64,000 nt of DNA from CAWDMC01 sp963803295 (GCA_963803295.1 CAWDMC010000005.1:62001-126000), one strand, 5' to 3'; shown: positions 44,127 to 53,382, numbered from the stretch's first letter. Notes: generated by a model from the sequence alone, not told the origin. Made by a program: numbers and translations.

Positions 44127-45575
44127 TTATTTGAGCTCCTTGAGGTCAAACGTGTAAATCAATCCCAGCGCAATCGTGTCCTGATAGTCCACAGGAGTGG
44201 TGCCCTTGAAAAGGCTGGGCTGGTTGGTCATGTCCCGGCGGTACTCCAGCCGGGTAATGAAGCTGCCTCCGATCTTACGTTCGAGGGTTTCGGTGAACTC
44301 GTTGATGTGTTGAGCAGTACCAGTCGTGAATCCAGAGTGGTCGTTATAATACTCGTAGCGCTGCGACCAAGCCCACTTATCATTCATTTGGTAGCGGATG
44401 TATCCGGCCACCCCGGTCCACCAAGCTACGGGGCTCAGTGCCGGGGCGGTCGGCAGTGCACCAGGTCGATCGCCGCGCCCGTAATCATAGTTCAGGATGA
44501 AGGAAACTTTGCTAGTCGGTGAGTAAGTGATGACCGTATCCGACAGCTGGCGCCAGTTCCCGTTGATCTGAAACTGTTCCGGTCCGCCCAAGTAGTTTTC
44601 GATAACGGTTACCTTCTTGTTCGGCGTCCACGCGGCGCTGAAGCCGTACGTTTTGCCAGTGTTGTTATCGACGATGTTGTTCCACCCGTTCACAAGAAAG
44701 CCGGTTAGGGCGAACTTATCGTTGAAGGCATACTTGGCGCGTACACCGAAGTGGTAAAACGGGATGGCGTAGGCGAAGAGTATCCCGCGCGAGTAGTTCC
44801 AGTTATCCTTACTTTCGATAACCTCCGCTCCGGCTGGCGTGACGAACTTACCGAAGTCAATCTGGAGTCCCTTGCCGACGGGCGCCAAGTAAGAGCCGTA
44901 GGCTTCCTTGAGATACTGGGCCCACCCGAGGCCGCCTGGCTCAGTGCTGCCAACCACGTTCATGGCGTTTCCGAATCCGAAGGCCAGGTGATAGCCGATG
45001 CGGCTGTTGTTAGCGTCTGGTGGCTTGTCCAGGATGACCTCCGCGGCGTTGAGCGCGAGCTGGCTGTAGGGGCTGTCGAAGGCACGCAGCCCACTTAACC
45101 CAGTGTTCGTGGCGTTACCCCCCCCGAAGAAGCCAGGGTTTCCCGCCAAGACGCTCGGGGCTGCCACGTGAGGGTGCTCGAAGTTGTAGCCGTAGTAGCC
45201 ATCCACAAATCCAGTTACACTCAGCGGCCCGAGGATCGTGGCCATGGTCGTGGCAGCGGGAGCAGCAGGGGCCGCGCCGGCAGGAGCGTTCAACGTCGCA
45301 GCCGCTGCCGGAGCCGGCGCCGTACCCGCCGGAGCTGTGCCCGAGGCAGCGGCAGGAGCCGCCGGCTTGGCCTCACCTACCTGTTGTTTGACGGTTGCAA
45401 GTTCGTTCTGGAGACTTTCGATTTGCTTCTGGAGGGCATCTATCTTGGCATTGACGTCTGAGTTCGAATCACCCGTCTGGGCTTCTAGGGCGATAGGAGT
45501 CAGCAAAGCCAGCAGGAGAGCCCAACAATAGAAGTACCCACCCGGCCGATTTCGTGTTTTCATCACGCTCTTCAT
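44127..45575 (-). CDS. Outer-membrane beta-barrel porin with coiled-coil N-terminus
   Basis: A 482-residue exported protein. After a signal peptide (YCWALLLALLTPIALEAQ) comes a short coiled coil (VNAKIDALQKQIESLQNELA) that could trimerise it, then an Ala/Pro-rich linker and a beta-rich domain from about residue 115 (LSVTGFVDGYYGYNFEHP) with alternating polar and hydrophobic strands to LIYTFDLKELK. This resembles the BBP2-type porins. A terminal aromatic residue, usual for barrel assembly signals, is replaced by LKELK. ATG 45575 is preceded by GAGAAAGG. A palindrome ATAAC-gatt-GTTAT lies about 120 bases upstream. Confidence 0.8.
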   Translation of the reverse strand: MKSVMKTRNRPGGYFYCWALLLALLTPIALEAQTGDSNSDVNAKIDALQKQIESLQNELATVKQQVGEAKPAAPAAASGTAPAGTAPAPAAAATLNAPAGAAPAAPAATTMATILGPLSVTGFVDGYYGYNFEHPHVAAPSVLAGNPGFFGGGNATNTGLSGLRAFDSPYSQLALNAAEVILDKPPDANNSRIGYHLAFGFGNAMNVVGSTEPGGLGWAQYLKEAYGSYLAPVGKGLQIDFGKFVTPAGAEVIESKDNWNYSRGILFAYAIPFYHFGVRAKYAFNDKFALTGFLVNGWNNIVDNNTGKTYGFSAAWTPNKKVTVIENYLGGPEQFQINGNWRQLSDTVITYSPTSKVSFILNYDYGRGDRPGALPTAPALSPVAWWTGVAGYIRYQMNDKWAWSQRYEYYNDHSGFTTGTAQHINEFTETLERKIGGSFITRLEYRRDMTNQPSLFKGTTPVDYQDTIALGLIYTFDLKELK

Positions 45576-46156
45576 GTACCTTTCTCCCCCAAGCGGGCAA
45601 GGCAGCCACCGTTTCAGTCATAGCTCTCTGATGATGGAGGCAGACACGCTAACCCTGATCCCAGATACCTCATTTCTGGAACCTATTAACTAGCCTATAA
45701 CGATTGTTATCGCCCGGACTCGTGACCAGCAAATCGACGATAAGCGACGCGGGTTGAGGTGGTCAAACAAATAGTTTTTGTGGCCACCATAAACATAAAT
45801 AAATTGTGAAGGCTTTCTGAATAATCGGTGAATAGGCAGGAAGGCAGGAACGAGCCGTGAAATTGCTTGTGGTTACGTTCTCCCGACTTTTGCCTCTGAC
45901 CCTCCCCGACCTCCGCGACCTGTTAGCGTTGCAAGAGTCATGACATCATCTTGTTATCGGCCCCGCTTTGTAGGAGCGGCGAAAGATGCCGCCTTGGCGT
46001 GTTATGCTCACCGTCGGGCTTTCCTTCAGCCTCCCGTATCCCGGAAAACCGACGGCATTTTGGGTTATAGCGGGCGTGGAAGTAAGATGACTTGTCGTTT
46101 CTCTGCGAATTTCGGGGTTCGCGGAGGTAAGTGTCGATATTTCGAAAGCAACAGCA
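45576..46156. other. Divergent regulatory region between porin and hemD
   Basis: About 580 bases with no gene I can support; a 76-codon frame at 45940-46170 lacks recognisable features. The part near the porin is AT-rich. It should hold the porin and hemD promoters. Confidence 0.4.
45697..45710. promoter_or_regulatory. Possible operator palindrome upstream of porin
   Basis: ATAAC-GATT-GTTAT is a 5-bp inverted repeat with a 4-base centre, in an AT-rich patch 122 bases before the porin start. The binding protein is unknown. Confidence 0.3.
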
Positions 46157-47095
46157 ATGGCGAAAGGTGACTTCAAAGGAATGCGAGTGTTGTCTCTCGA
46201 GAGCCGTCGAGGACCCGAGATGGCGAAACTGATCTCCGCCTATGGTGGACGGCCGACGGTCGCGCCTTCCCTGCGTGAAGTGCCGATCGAGTCGAATCGC
46301 GAGGCGTTGGATTTTGTCGCCGCCCTTATAGAAGGCGACTTTGACGTGGTTGTCTTCCTGACGGGCGTAGGGACCCGCGTACTGGCCGGCGTTGCGCAAC
46401 AGGTGGCGCGGCGCGAGGAGTTCGTAGCGGCTCTCGCGCGGGTGGCGGTCGTGGCGCGAGGCCCTAAGCCCGTGGCCGTGTTGCGGGAAATGGGCGTACC
46501 GGTGACGTTAATCGCGCCCGAGCCGAACACCTGGCACGAGCTGTTGAGGGCCCTGGACGAGCACGCCGATGTTTTGCCGCTGGTGGGACGCCGCGTAGCT
46601 GTGCAGGAGTATGGCGAATCGAATCCAGAGTTGCTGGCAGGCCTTGCTGAGCGGGGTGCCACCGTCACGCGCGTGCCCGTCTATCGTTGGGCCTTGCCGG
46701 AGGATATGGGTCCGCTGCGTGAGGCGGTGGTCGCTGCTGCAGGCGGCGAGTTTGACGTCATCCTCTTCACTACTTCGGCGCAAGTGGATCATCTTCTCCA
46801 CGTCGCAGCAGAATTGAAATTGGAGGAGGCATTCCGCCTCCATCTCGAACGCATGGTGGTGGCGTCGATCGGTCCTACCACTTCCGAGGCCTTGAAGAAA
46901 CACGGGCTCTCTCCGGACCTCGAGCCTACCCATCCCAAGAATGGGCATCCTGGTGAACGAGACGGCCGAACAGAGCGGCGCGATTGTCGATCGGAAGCGG
47001 CATGCCAAAAGGGATTAGCGGCAGGTGCGCGGAGAGCGCAGAGTACGGAGACAGCAAAGAGGGCTTCTCCATGCGTCCTTAGCGTTCTGCGGTAA
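46157..47095 (+). CDS. hemD: Uroporphyrinogen-III synthase, C-terminus frameshifted
   Basis: A HemD-type protein that cyclises hydroxymethylbilane to uroporphyrinogen III in tetrapyrrole synthesis. It shows VLSLESRRGPEMAKLI, FDVVVFLTGVGTRVL, VPVYRWALPE, FDVILFTTSAQVDHLL and the family motif MVVASIGPTTSEALKKHGL with LEPTHPKNG. The natural C-terminus MGILVNETAEQSGAIVDRK is in the +1 frame, starting about 46943 and ending at a TAG at 47016-47018. A single extra A in CCCAAGAATGGG would explain it. As read, the frame runs on to 47095 with an unrelated tail. The catalytic part is complete, so the change may be harmless or a sequencing error. Confidence 0.85.
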   Translation: MAKGDFKGMRVLSLESRRGPEMAKLISAYGGRPTVAPSLREVPIESNREALDFVAALIEGDFDVVVFLTGVGTRVLAGVAQQVARREEFVAALARVAVVARGPKPVAVLREMGVPVTLIAPEPNTWHELLRALDEHADVLPLVGRRVAVQEYGESNPELLAGLAERGATVTRVPVYRWALPEDMGPLREAVVAAAGGEFDVILFTTSAQVDHLLHVAAELKLEEAFRLHLERMVVASIGPTTSEALKKHGLSPDLEPTHPKNGHPGERDGRTERRDCRSEAACQKGLAAGARRAQSTETAKRASPCVLSVLR

Positions 47096-47128
47096 ATTCT
47101 TCTTCCGTGCGGTAAGATTCCTTTCGCG

Positions 47129-48724
47129 ATGAAACTGCTTTACGCAACTGTAATCTTCACCAGCGCCTTTCTGTTGTTCGAAATCGAGCCGATGATCGCC
47201 AAAATGATCGTGCCCTGGTTTGGCGGATCGGCTAGCGTCTGGACCTGCTGTCTGCTCTTCTTCCAGGTGCTGCTGCTGGCCGGCTATCTTTACGCGCACT
47301 GGCTGACCAGCAGGTTCAGCACTGAATTGCAGGGGAGAATTCATCTTGGGCTGCTTTTCTTAAGCCTTTTCGCCCTGCCGGTCATACCGAGAAGTCTCTG
47401 GAAACCGTCCGGTACTGAAGATCCCACGCTGCGTATTCTGTTATTGCTGGGGGCTACCGTCGGGCTTCCTTTCTTCCTTCTTTCTTCCACAAGTCCTCTG
47501 TTGCAGTCATGGTACGCTCGTCGCCGGACCGGCATCGATCCTTATCCCTTGTTTGCGCTGTCGAACCTCGGGTCCATGCTGGCCCTGGTCAGCTATCCCG
47601 TGCTGGTCGAACCCGTGATCTCGACGCGGCACCAGGCCGTAGGCTGGTCGGCGGCTTACGCCGTAGTGGCAGGGCTTGGCGGCCTGGTCGCTCTCCGCTC
47701 GAGCAGTTCCAAGCCGGCGCGGCAGGAACCTCTTGATCCGCCGGCCGATCCTCCCCGTGTCGGCGTATGGCTGCTCTGGATCGCGTTTCCCGCCTGCGCC
47801 TCGGCGCTGCTGCTGGCCATCACCAGTCACCTGAGCCAGAACGTGGCCGCCATCCCGCTGCTGTGGGTCATTCCCCTGACCCTCTACCTGCTGACTTTCG
47901 TGATGTGCTTCGAGGGCCATGCCTGGTACCGGCGGAACCTGTTTCTCCGTCTGCTGGCGCTGGCGCTCGGCGCCATGGCCTATGCACTTGCGCCGCAGTA
48001 CGTCAACATTCCGCCGCTGGTGCTGGTTCCCGTCTTCAGCGCGGGACTGTTTGTGTGCGCGATGGTCTGTCACGGTGAGCTGGCGCGCTTGAAGCCATCG
48101 GCAGAACATTTGACGTTCTTCTACCTGATGATCTCGCTCGGAGGCGCGGCGGGTGGCGTGTTCGTGGCTCTCCTCGCGCCACGTGTCTTTACCGATTATT
48201 ATGAACTGCCCATCGGCCTCATCGCCTGTGCTCTCTTGCTGCTTATTGCGCTCTACCGCGACCGTGAATCGGCTTTCTATCACTTCCGATCGTGGCGGGC
48301 CTGGCTCCTGGCGGCGGCCCTGGTGGTGGCCCTGTCCGCCAGTCTCTTCAACTCGGAACGCGGAAAGCGCCTCGGCGCTCGTCTCATGGTGCGCAATTTC
48401 TATGGAGTCCTGCGGGTGTCCGATTTCGTGGGACCGCGAGTCGTGTTCCTGCAAGGGCCTAATCTCAACCCCGCGGATGACGGACCACAAGGACGCGAGC
48501 TGTTTAATGGCACCATCAAACATGGAGTCCAGTTCCTTGCCCCGGCGCGGAGACGTCAGCCGACCACCTACTACGGCTTGAATTCCGGCATTGGGTTGGC
48601 GCTTTCGCTTAAGGCGCGACGCGGTCCGGTGCGGGCCGGGCTCATCGGCCTGGGCGTTGGTACGCTCGCGGCCTACGGAGACGGGGCGACGAGTACACTT
48701 TTTACGAGATCAATCCCCTGGTGA
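47129..48724 (+). CDS. Membrane-fused spermidine-synthase-like protein, N-terminal part (frameshifted)
   Basis: About 530 residues of a polytopic membrane domain with ten or more hydrophobic segments. It begins MKLLYATVIFTSAFLLFEIEPMIAKM, the signature of fused MFS/spermidine-synthase proteins. It then enters the methyltransferase-like catalytic domain (RPTTYYGLNSGIGLAL, AGLIGLGVGTLAAYG) before ending at 48722-48724. The rest of the domain is in another frame in the following entry; a single-base change at about 48675-48690, near GACGGGGCG, would rejoin them. The full protein of about 690 residues would be normal for the family. Function of such membrane aminopropyltransferase-like proteins is not established. 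Confidence 0.8.
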   Translation: MKLLYATVIFTSAFLLFEIEPMIAKMIVPWFGGSASVWTCCLLFFQVLLLAGYLYAHWLTSRFSTELQGRIHLGLLFLSLFALPVIPRSLWKPSGTEDPTLRILLLLGATVGLPFFLLSSTSPLLQSWYARRRTGIDPYPLFALSNLGSMLALVSYPVLVEPVISTRHQAVGWSAAYAVVAGLGGLVALRSSSSKPARQEPLDPPADPPRVGVWLLWIAFPACASALLLAITSHLSQNVAAIPLLWVIPLTLYLLTFVMCFEGHAWYRRNLFLRLLALALGAMAYALAPQYVNIPPLVLVPVFSAGLFVCAMVCHGELARLKPSAEHLTFFYLMISLGGAAGGVFVALLAPRVFTDYYELPIGLIACALLLLIALYRDRESAFYHFRSWRAWLLAAALVVALSASLFNSERGKRLGARLMVRNFYGVLRVSDFVGPRVVFLQGPNLNPADDGPQGRELFNGTIKHGVQFLAPARRRQPTTYYGLNSGIGLALSLKARRGPVRAGLIGLGVGTLAAYGDGATSTLFTRSIPW

Positions 48725-49212
48725 TCGACCTGGCGCGCACTCAATTCAGCTTCCTGCAGGATTCACCGGCGCGGATCGGCGTGATACCCGGTGACGCCCG
48801 TCTTTCGCTCGAACGCCAGACGCAGCAGGGCTTCGACGTCCTTGCCGTGGACGCCTTTTCAGGGGATGCCATTCCCGTCCACCTGCTAACCCGCGAGGCT
48901 TTTGCACTTTATTTCCGGCACCTCAAGCCTGACGGCATTCTGGCTGTGCATATTTCTAACAAATATATTGACCTGGCGCCGGTTGTCGCGAGAGAGGCGG
49001 GATACCTGGGAAGGGCGGCCATCGAGGTTTACAGCAGCGGCGACGAGCGGCGGGAAATTCTTCGGGCGCGGTGGGTTCTTATTACCAGTGACAAGGAGTT
49101 CCTGGTGCAGCCGGAAACCAGGCAAGCCGCCAAACCCGTGGTTACTGCGAGCGGAGTCCCGTTGTGGACGGACGACTACAGCAGCCTTCTTAAGCTGCTC
49201 AAGCCGGAGTAG
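48721..49212 (+). CDS. Spermidine-synthase-like catalytic domain, C-terminal part
   Basis: About 164 residues that continue the domain broken at 48690. The sequence GDEYTFYEINPLVIDLA (the acidic residue that binds the cofactor ribose) reads in this frame from upstream of the annotated start. It continues with GDARLSLE, FDVLAVDAFSGDAIPVHLLTREAF and LKPDGILAVHISNKYIDLAPV. The end WTDDYSSLLKLLKP is also typical. It is unlikely to be translated separately because no ribosome site is apparent and it lacks the first half of the fold. See the preceding entry for the single-base explanation. Confidence 0.75.
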   Translation: MIDLARTQFSFLQDSPARIGVIPGDARLSLERQTQQGFDVLAVDAFSGDAIPVHLLTREAFALYFRHLKPDGILAVHISNKYIDLAPVVAREAGYLGRAAIEVYSSGDERREILRARWVLITSDKEFLVQPETRQAAKPVVTASGVPLWTDDYSSLLKLLKPE

Positions 49213-49251
49213 CTGTCCAAGCGAGCGCGGGCAGTCAGCACGCACGCAATC

Positions 49252-50439
49252 CTAATTGCCGAGCGCAACACTAGTGGCGCTAGTCGTGGTTCCTGTCCAT
49301 CTCACCTTGGGCTGGATGATCTGCGGCTTAATGCGGTTCTTGAACTGCTCGATCCGCTTCAGCACGCTATCGATCAGAACGTCAGAAAGATAGTTGGGTT
49401 GCAAGCCGAGGCTGAGCAGCTTGGTGTGGACTGGATTGTAGTAATGTTGTTCCATCTCGACCCGGGGATTGTCCAGATGGCTGATCTCAGCCTTGAGGCC
49501 GAGGGCCTCGGCCTGTTTCGCCACCAGGTCGGCCAGTTCGCTGACGGTGAAGGTCTCTGTGAACTGATTGAACACACGGTATTCGCCGCGCTTGGCGGGA
49601 TTGACGATGGCAAGCTCCACGCAGCGTATGGTGTCGCGAATATTCAAGTACCCGCGCTTCTGGCCGCCCTTGCCATAAACCGTGAGCGGGATTCCAGCAA
49701 CAGCCTGAACGCAGAACCGATTCAGGGCGGTGCCGAACACCTCGTCGTAGTGAAAACTCGTGGACAGGCGTTCGTCGACCTCAGTTTCGCCGGTCTCGAT
49801 TCCATAGACCACGCCCTGGTTCAGGTCGGTGGAGGCAAGCTTCCATACCCGGCAGGCAAAGCGGATATTGTGGCTGTCGTGCACCTTGGAAAGATGGTAG
49901 AACGATCCCGGCTGGCAGGGGAACGGCAGCACGTCTGACCGGCCCTTATGGTGGATCTCGATGAAACCTTCTTCGATGTCGATGTTGGGCGTGCCGTATT
50001 CGCCCATGGTGCCAAGCTTCACCAGGTGGCATTCCGGAGCCACTTTTTTGATGGCCCAGAGCACGTTCAGGGTGCCAGTGATGTTGTTCACCTGTGTGAA
50101 CACCGCTCGATTGTGGTCGATCATCGAGTAAGGCGCTGAGGGCTGCTCGCCATAGTGGACGATTGCTTCCGGCCGGAACTCGGCAAGCGCTGTTTCCACA
50201 GAAGCGTAATTGCGCAGGTCACCCACAAACAGCTCAATGCGCTTGCCGGTGACCTCTTGCCAGGCGCTGACACGGTCCTGCAAGGTGTGAATCGGCATCA
50301 AGGGCTCGACGTTCAGCTCGATTTCCCAACGGCGCTTGGCAAAATTGTCCATCACGGCGACCGTGTGGCCGCGTTCGGACAAGTACATGGAGGTCGGCCA
50401 GCCAAGATAGCCATCTCCACCGAGTACTAGAACTCTCAA
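49252..50439 (-). CDS. sqdB: UDP-sulfoquinovose synthase (SQD1/SqdB-type)
   Basis: A 395-residue short-chain epimerase/dehydratase family protein. The NAD motif is RVLVLGGDGYLGWPTSMYLS. Features of SQD1 include VMDNFAKRRWE, VHYGEQPSAPYSMIDHNRAV, LVKLGTMGEYGTPNIDIEEG and SFYHLSKVHDSHNI, with the catalytic T-M/Y-x-x-K residues. The enzyme makes UDP-sulfoquinovose from UDP-glucose and sulfite, the first step to the sulfolipid SQDG or to sulfoquinovose-containing glycans. TTG 50439 is chosen since AGGAGG lies 6-11 bases upstream. No sqdC/sqdD glycosyltransferase is adjacent. Confidence 0.88.
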   Translation of the reverse strand: MRVLVLGGDGYLGWPTSMYLSERGHTVAVMDNFAKRRWEIELNVEPLMPIHTLQDRVSAWQEVTGKRIELFVGDLRNYASVETALAEFRPEAIVHYGEQPSAPYSMIDHNRAVFTQVNNITGTLNVLWAIKKVAPECHLVKLGTMGEYGTPNIDIEEGFIEIHHKGRSDVLPFPCQPGSFYHLSKVHDSHNIRFACRVWKLASTDLNQGVVYGIETGETEVDERLSTSFHYDEVFGTALNRFCVQAVAGIPLTVYGKGGQKRGYLNIRDTIRCVELAIVNPAKRGEYRVFNQFTETFTVSELADLVAKQAEALGLKAEISHLDNPRVEMEQHYYNPVHTKLLSLGLQPNYLSDVLIDSVLKRIEQFKNRIKPQIIQPKVRWTGTTTSATSVALGN

Positions 50440-50638
50440 GGGTGCCTCCTGCGGGGTCCTCAAAACAAAAAACCTACGGCCGCTCGACACTCGGCACGTA
50501 GGTTCATGATCAGAAGCTTAGCGATGAAACTCTGGATCAATGGCCTGATCGAGACTCGGTAAGCCTGCATTGACATGCGGGCTCATTTTTTCTTGGGCGT
50601 CACCGCTTGGTGTCGTCGCCGTAAGGAGTGCTCAATTC

Positions 50639-50827
50639 TTACGTCCCCGGAGAACTAGAGGTCTCAGTATCCGTTCGAGTTCCGGTGGACTGGGCGATCC
50701 CCGCACCGATGACGAGGCCCAAGCCTGCGCCGAAGATCAGCCCCATCCCCGCTGAGCCCATGACTGCACCCAGCACGAGACCGACGCCGGCTCCGATTAC
50801 CATGCCACTCCCAGAGCTGAAGGCCAT
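50639..50827 (-). CDS. Small glycine-zipper membrane protein
   Basis: A 62-residue protein almost entirely composed of glycine-rich hydrophobic repeats (MVIGAGVGLVLGAVMGSAG, then LIFGAGLGLVIGAG). G-x-x-x-G spacing suggests tight helix packing in two membrane segments. TAGGAG lies 6-9 bases before the ATG at 50827, which supports translation. The C-terminus is a short Ser/Thr-rich tail. Such proteins may form membrane pores or act as small regulators; function is not known. Confidence 0.6.
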   Translation of the reverse strand: MAFSSGSGMVIGAGVGLVLGAVMGSAGMGLIFGAGLGLVIGAGIAQSTGTRTDTETSSSPGT

Positions 50828-50918
50828 CGCCGTCTCCTAAATGCACTTTCAAATTTAACTGACTTTAACCGCTCGGGAACTAGCCAAGCACAACGATACG
50901 CGTCTCGAACCTTTCTTG

Positions 50919-51128
50919 TCAAACGCGGCGTGCGGCGCTTCGGGACTCCATCGCCGGGAGCTGAAGCTGGGGAATTCCGGCAGGCGAAGAAAGGCCGGAG
51001 CTATGGCCAAGATTCCGGAACATGGCTCCCAGAATCAAGCGCAGCATCGAGTATCCAATCAGAAGAGCGATGGCGGCGCCCATCGTCAGCGTCAGGATAA
51101 TCTCAGCGAATTCGGTGAAGGTTGTCAT
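50919..51128 (-). CDS. Small membrane protein of unknown function
   Basis: A 69-residue frame starting MTTFTEFAEIILTLTMGAAIALLIGYSMLRLILGAMF-like (one long hydrophobic segment), followed by a polar tail. The start ATG has GAGACA just upstream, a weak ribosome site. Codon use is plausible, but no family is recognised. It precedes the glycine-zipper gene on the same strand and could share a transcript. Confidence 0.4.
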   Translation of the reverse strand: MTTFTEFAEIILTLTMGAAIALLIGYSMLRLILGAMFRNLGHSSGLSSPAGIPQLQLPAMESRSAARRV

Positions 51129-51808
51129 TGTCTCTTGCCCGTCCTTTTCCTCATGATTCAGGATTTCCCCAACATCAACTCACCGCTTCATTAACTCACA
51201 GGCTCTACGGCACCGAGCGGGCGGATACCGCGAGTCGAGCACGTGCAAGACCAAACGGGGCTAAGCGTTGAGGCCCTTGAGTTTCTTATGCATCCTTGAC
51301 TACCCTACGAATGAAAGCACGTAATCCATCCTCTTATCTGGAGCAATTTACATGGAATGCTCGCATTACTTACCGGACAGTCGCAAGCTGCGGCGAAGGC
51401 ACGGGACGAACAAAGGTCGGATGCTCCGATTTCGGCGGGGCTGAAGCCCGCCGGGAAGGGCCTTTTACGGCCCTCCCGCACCGGTCACTCACTGTCGCTG
51501 ACCGGCACTTCGCCGCTCATGGAGCCGGCGCTACGGCAGTCCTCACTCACACCGATCGTGAAACAGTCTCGGTCGCCGCGCTCCTCGGCATGAGAAAATG
51601 CAAAATGCTGCACGCCAGCTGCGGGCATGTCTTGCCGGGTTTCGGCAGTCAGTCCCGGCAAAATGTTTTCTCCTGCCGCCCCGGCTAGCTTCTTCTCGTT
51701 CTGCCGGCAAGGCCACCCCATTAACCGCCAATAGTTTGCGCATTTTCATCGATTGGCCACGTGTTTGGCGAGCAATCTGCTTTGAAGATCGGTGGAGGCC
51801 TGGAAGCT
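51129..51808. other. Region upstream of the flagellar cluster with two GC hairpins
   Basis: About 680 bases without a supported gene. Adjacent hairpins occur at about 51433-51452 (GGCGGG/CCCGCC) and 51453-51477 (GGGAAGGGCC/GGCCCTCCC). They lack a T-run, so they look like intergenic repeats and not terminators. I could not name a promoter for flgF; no sigma-54 or sigma-28 site was convincing. Confidence 0.5.
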
Positions 51809-52498
51809 ATGGACAGCGGATTCTATGCGGCATATACGGGGCTGATGGCCAAGACGCGAGAGCTTGATGTTACCGCCAACAACCTGGCGAATGTGAACAC
51901 GACCGGCTACAAGGCGGAAAAGCAGTTTTACAGCGCAATCATGGCGGCGAGCAATGGAGCACGGTTGAGCCCGCTCAACCGTGCCATGAATGATTTCGGC
52001 ATTCTGGGCGGTACTAACCTGGACATGGAGCAAGGATCGCTCGATCGCACCAGTAACGATCTTGATGTCGCGCTTGAGGGCCACGGTTTCTTTTCGGTGA
52101 AGACCAAGGCGGGCACTTCCTATACCCGCAATGGAAACTTCCACGTCAATCCCAATGGCGACCTGCTAACCGCGCAGGGCGATCCCGTCCTCGGGGCTAA
52201 CGGTCCCATCCGCATCACCGGTCAGCCAGTCTCGATCTCAAGCGACGGCACGATCTCGGTTAAGGGAGCGGTGGTTGACCGGCTTGCTGTGGTAGATTTC
52301 CCGCAAGGCACACCACTCACCGCGCAGGGGAGCGGCTATATCACGGCACCGGCAGGAACGGCCAAACCAGCCACCGGCGCCGAGGTGCGTCAGGGCTATC
52401 TCGAGTCCCTCGAACTACAGTGCGGTTACCGGGATGGTAGGGCTCGTCGCCTTGCAGCAACATGCAGGCATGCTGCGTCACGCACTTACGCTGCTTAA
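51809..52498 (+). CDS. flgF: Flagellar basal-body rod protein FlgF/FlgG family, C-terminus frameshifted
   Basis: A proximal rod protein: MDSGFYAAYTGLMAKTRELD and VTANNLANVNTTGYKAEK are the conserved N-terminus, with LDVALEGHGFFSVKTKAG and YTRNGNFHVNPNGDLLTAQGDPV in the middle. The natural C-terminus (VTGMVGLVALQQHAGMLRH, ending PRIGV) lies in the next frame, with stop at 52548-52550. An extra C in GAGTCCCTCG near 52410 would explain it. The C-terminal helix is essential for rod assembly, so the protein as read would be non-functional. ATG 51809 has GGAGG about 10 bases upstream. First gene of the flagellar cluster here. Confidence 0.85.
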   Translation: MDSGFYAAYTGLMAKTRELDVTANNLANVNTTGYKAEKQFYSAIMAASNGARLSPLNRAMNDFGILGGTNLDMEQGSLDRTSNDLDVALEGHGFFSVKTKAGTSYTRNGNFHVNPNGDLLTAQGDPVLGANGPIRITGQPVSISSDGTISVKGAVVDRLAVVDFPQGTPLTAQGSGYITAPAGTAKPATGAEVRQGYLESLELQCGYRDGRARRLAATCRHAASRTYAA

Positions 52499-52593
52499 CG
52501 ACGACTTCGACAAGTCAGCGGCCCAGGATCTGCCTCGAATCGGCGTATAACGCCGGCGGACGAGGAAACTAATACGGTTGAAGGAGTGATCTT

Positions 52594-53382
52594 ATGTTTC
52601 GAGCTTTATACACCGCCGCCACCGGCATGACCGCCCAGGAGCTGAACCTCGACGTTATTTCCAATAACCTGGCCAACGCTTCGACCACGGGTTTCCGCCG
52701 CAGCCGCTTGCAGTTTCAGGACCTGCTCTATCAGCAGGTGGTCGTCCCCGGTTCGGCATCAACTCAACAAACCGTGTCGGCAGGCCTGCAGATAGGCTCG
52801 GGAGCGCGCAGTGCCAGCACTGAGATCCTGCAAAACCAGGGGAACTTCATGAACACCGGTAACACCCTGGATCTGGTCATTCAGGGAAAAGGCTTCTTCC
52901 AGATCAAGATGCCCGACGGGTCCACGGGCTACACCCGCGACGGCAGTTTTCATCTCGATCAGAACGGCAATATTGTCACCTCGAACGGCAATGCCCTCGA
53001 TCCCGCCATCACCATTCCCGCGAATGCGACGAATATCAGCATCGGCACGGACGGCACGGTCTCGGTGACACTGCCAGGGCAAACCCAAACCTCCCAGGTG
53101 GGTACTATCCAGCTCGCGAACTTCGCCAACCCGGGCGGCTTGATCGGCACCGGCCAGAACATCTTTACGGCGACCGAGGCATCCGGCACGGCAGTAGTGG
53201 GAACGCCCGGCGGCTCCGACGGCATTGGTTCGATCCAGCAGGGCTTCATCGAGCAATCGAACGTGGACGTGGTCGAAGAATTCGTGCAAATGATTATGAC
53301 CCAGCGTGCCTACGAATCGAATTCGAAGGTCGTACAGGCTGCCAATCAGATGTACCAGCAGATGAACCAGGTGACTCAGTAA
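52594..53382 (+). CDS. flgG: Flagellar distal rod protein FlgG
   Basis: A 262-residue rod protein with the conserved N-terminal helix (MFRALYTAATGMTAQELNLDVISNNLAN), the core motif LVIQGKGFFQIKMPDGS and YTRDGSFHLDQNGNIVTSNG, and the C-terminal helix VEEFVQMIMTQRAYESNSKVVQAANQMYQQ. FlgG forms the drive shaft linking the rod to the hook through the L and P rings. The length is standard. AAGGAG lies 7 bases before ATG 52594. It is followed by flgA, flgH, flgI. Confidence 0.95.
   Translation: MFRALYTAATGMTAQELNLDVISNNLANASTTGFRRSRLQFQDLLYQQVVVPGSASTQQTVSAGLQIGSGARSASTEILQNQGNFMNTGNTLDLVIQGKGFFQIKMPDGSTGYTRDGSFHLDQNGNIVTSNGNALDPAITIPANATNISIGTDGTVSVTLPGQTQTSQVGTIQLANFANPGGLIGTGQNIFTATEASGTAVVGTPGGSDGIGSIQQGFIEQSNVDVVEEFVQMIMTQRAYESNSKVVQAANQMYQQMNQVTQ

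Noticed and set aside
45940..46170. Possible 76-codon gene upstream of hemD
   Set aside because: No ribosome site or motif, and it overlaps the hemD start.
47507..48523. 338-codon minus-strand frame opposite the spermidine-synthase-like gene
   Set aside because: Antisense to a membrane domain, Gln/His/Arg-rich and without domains.
51433..51477. GC hairpins as transcription terminators
   Set aside because: No T-run follows either stem, so intrinsic termination is not supported.
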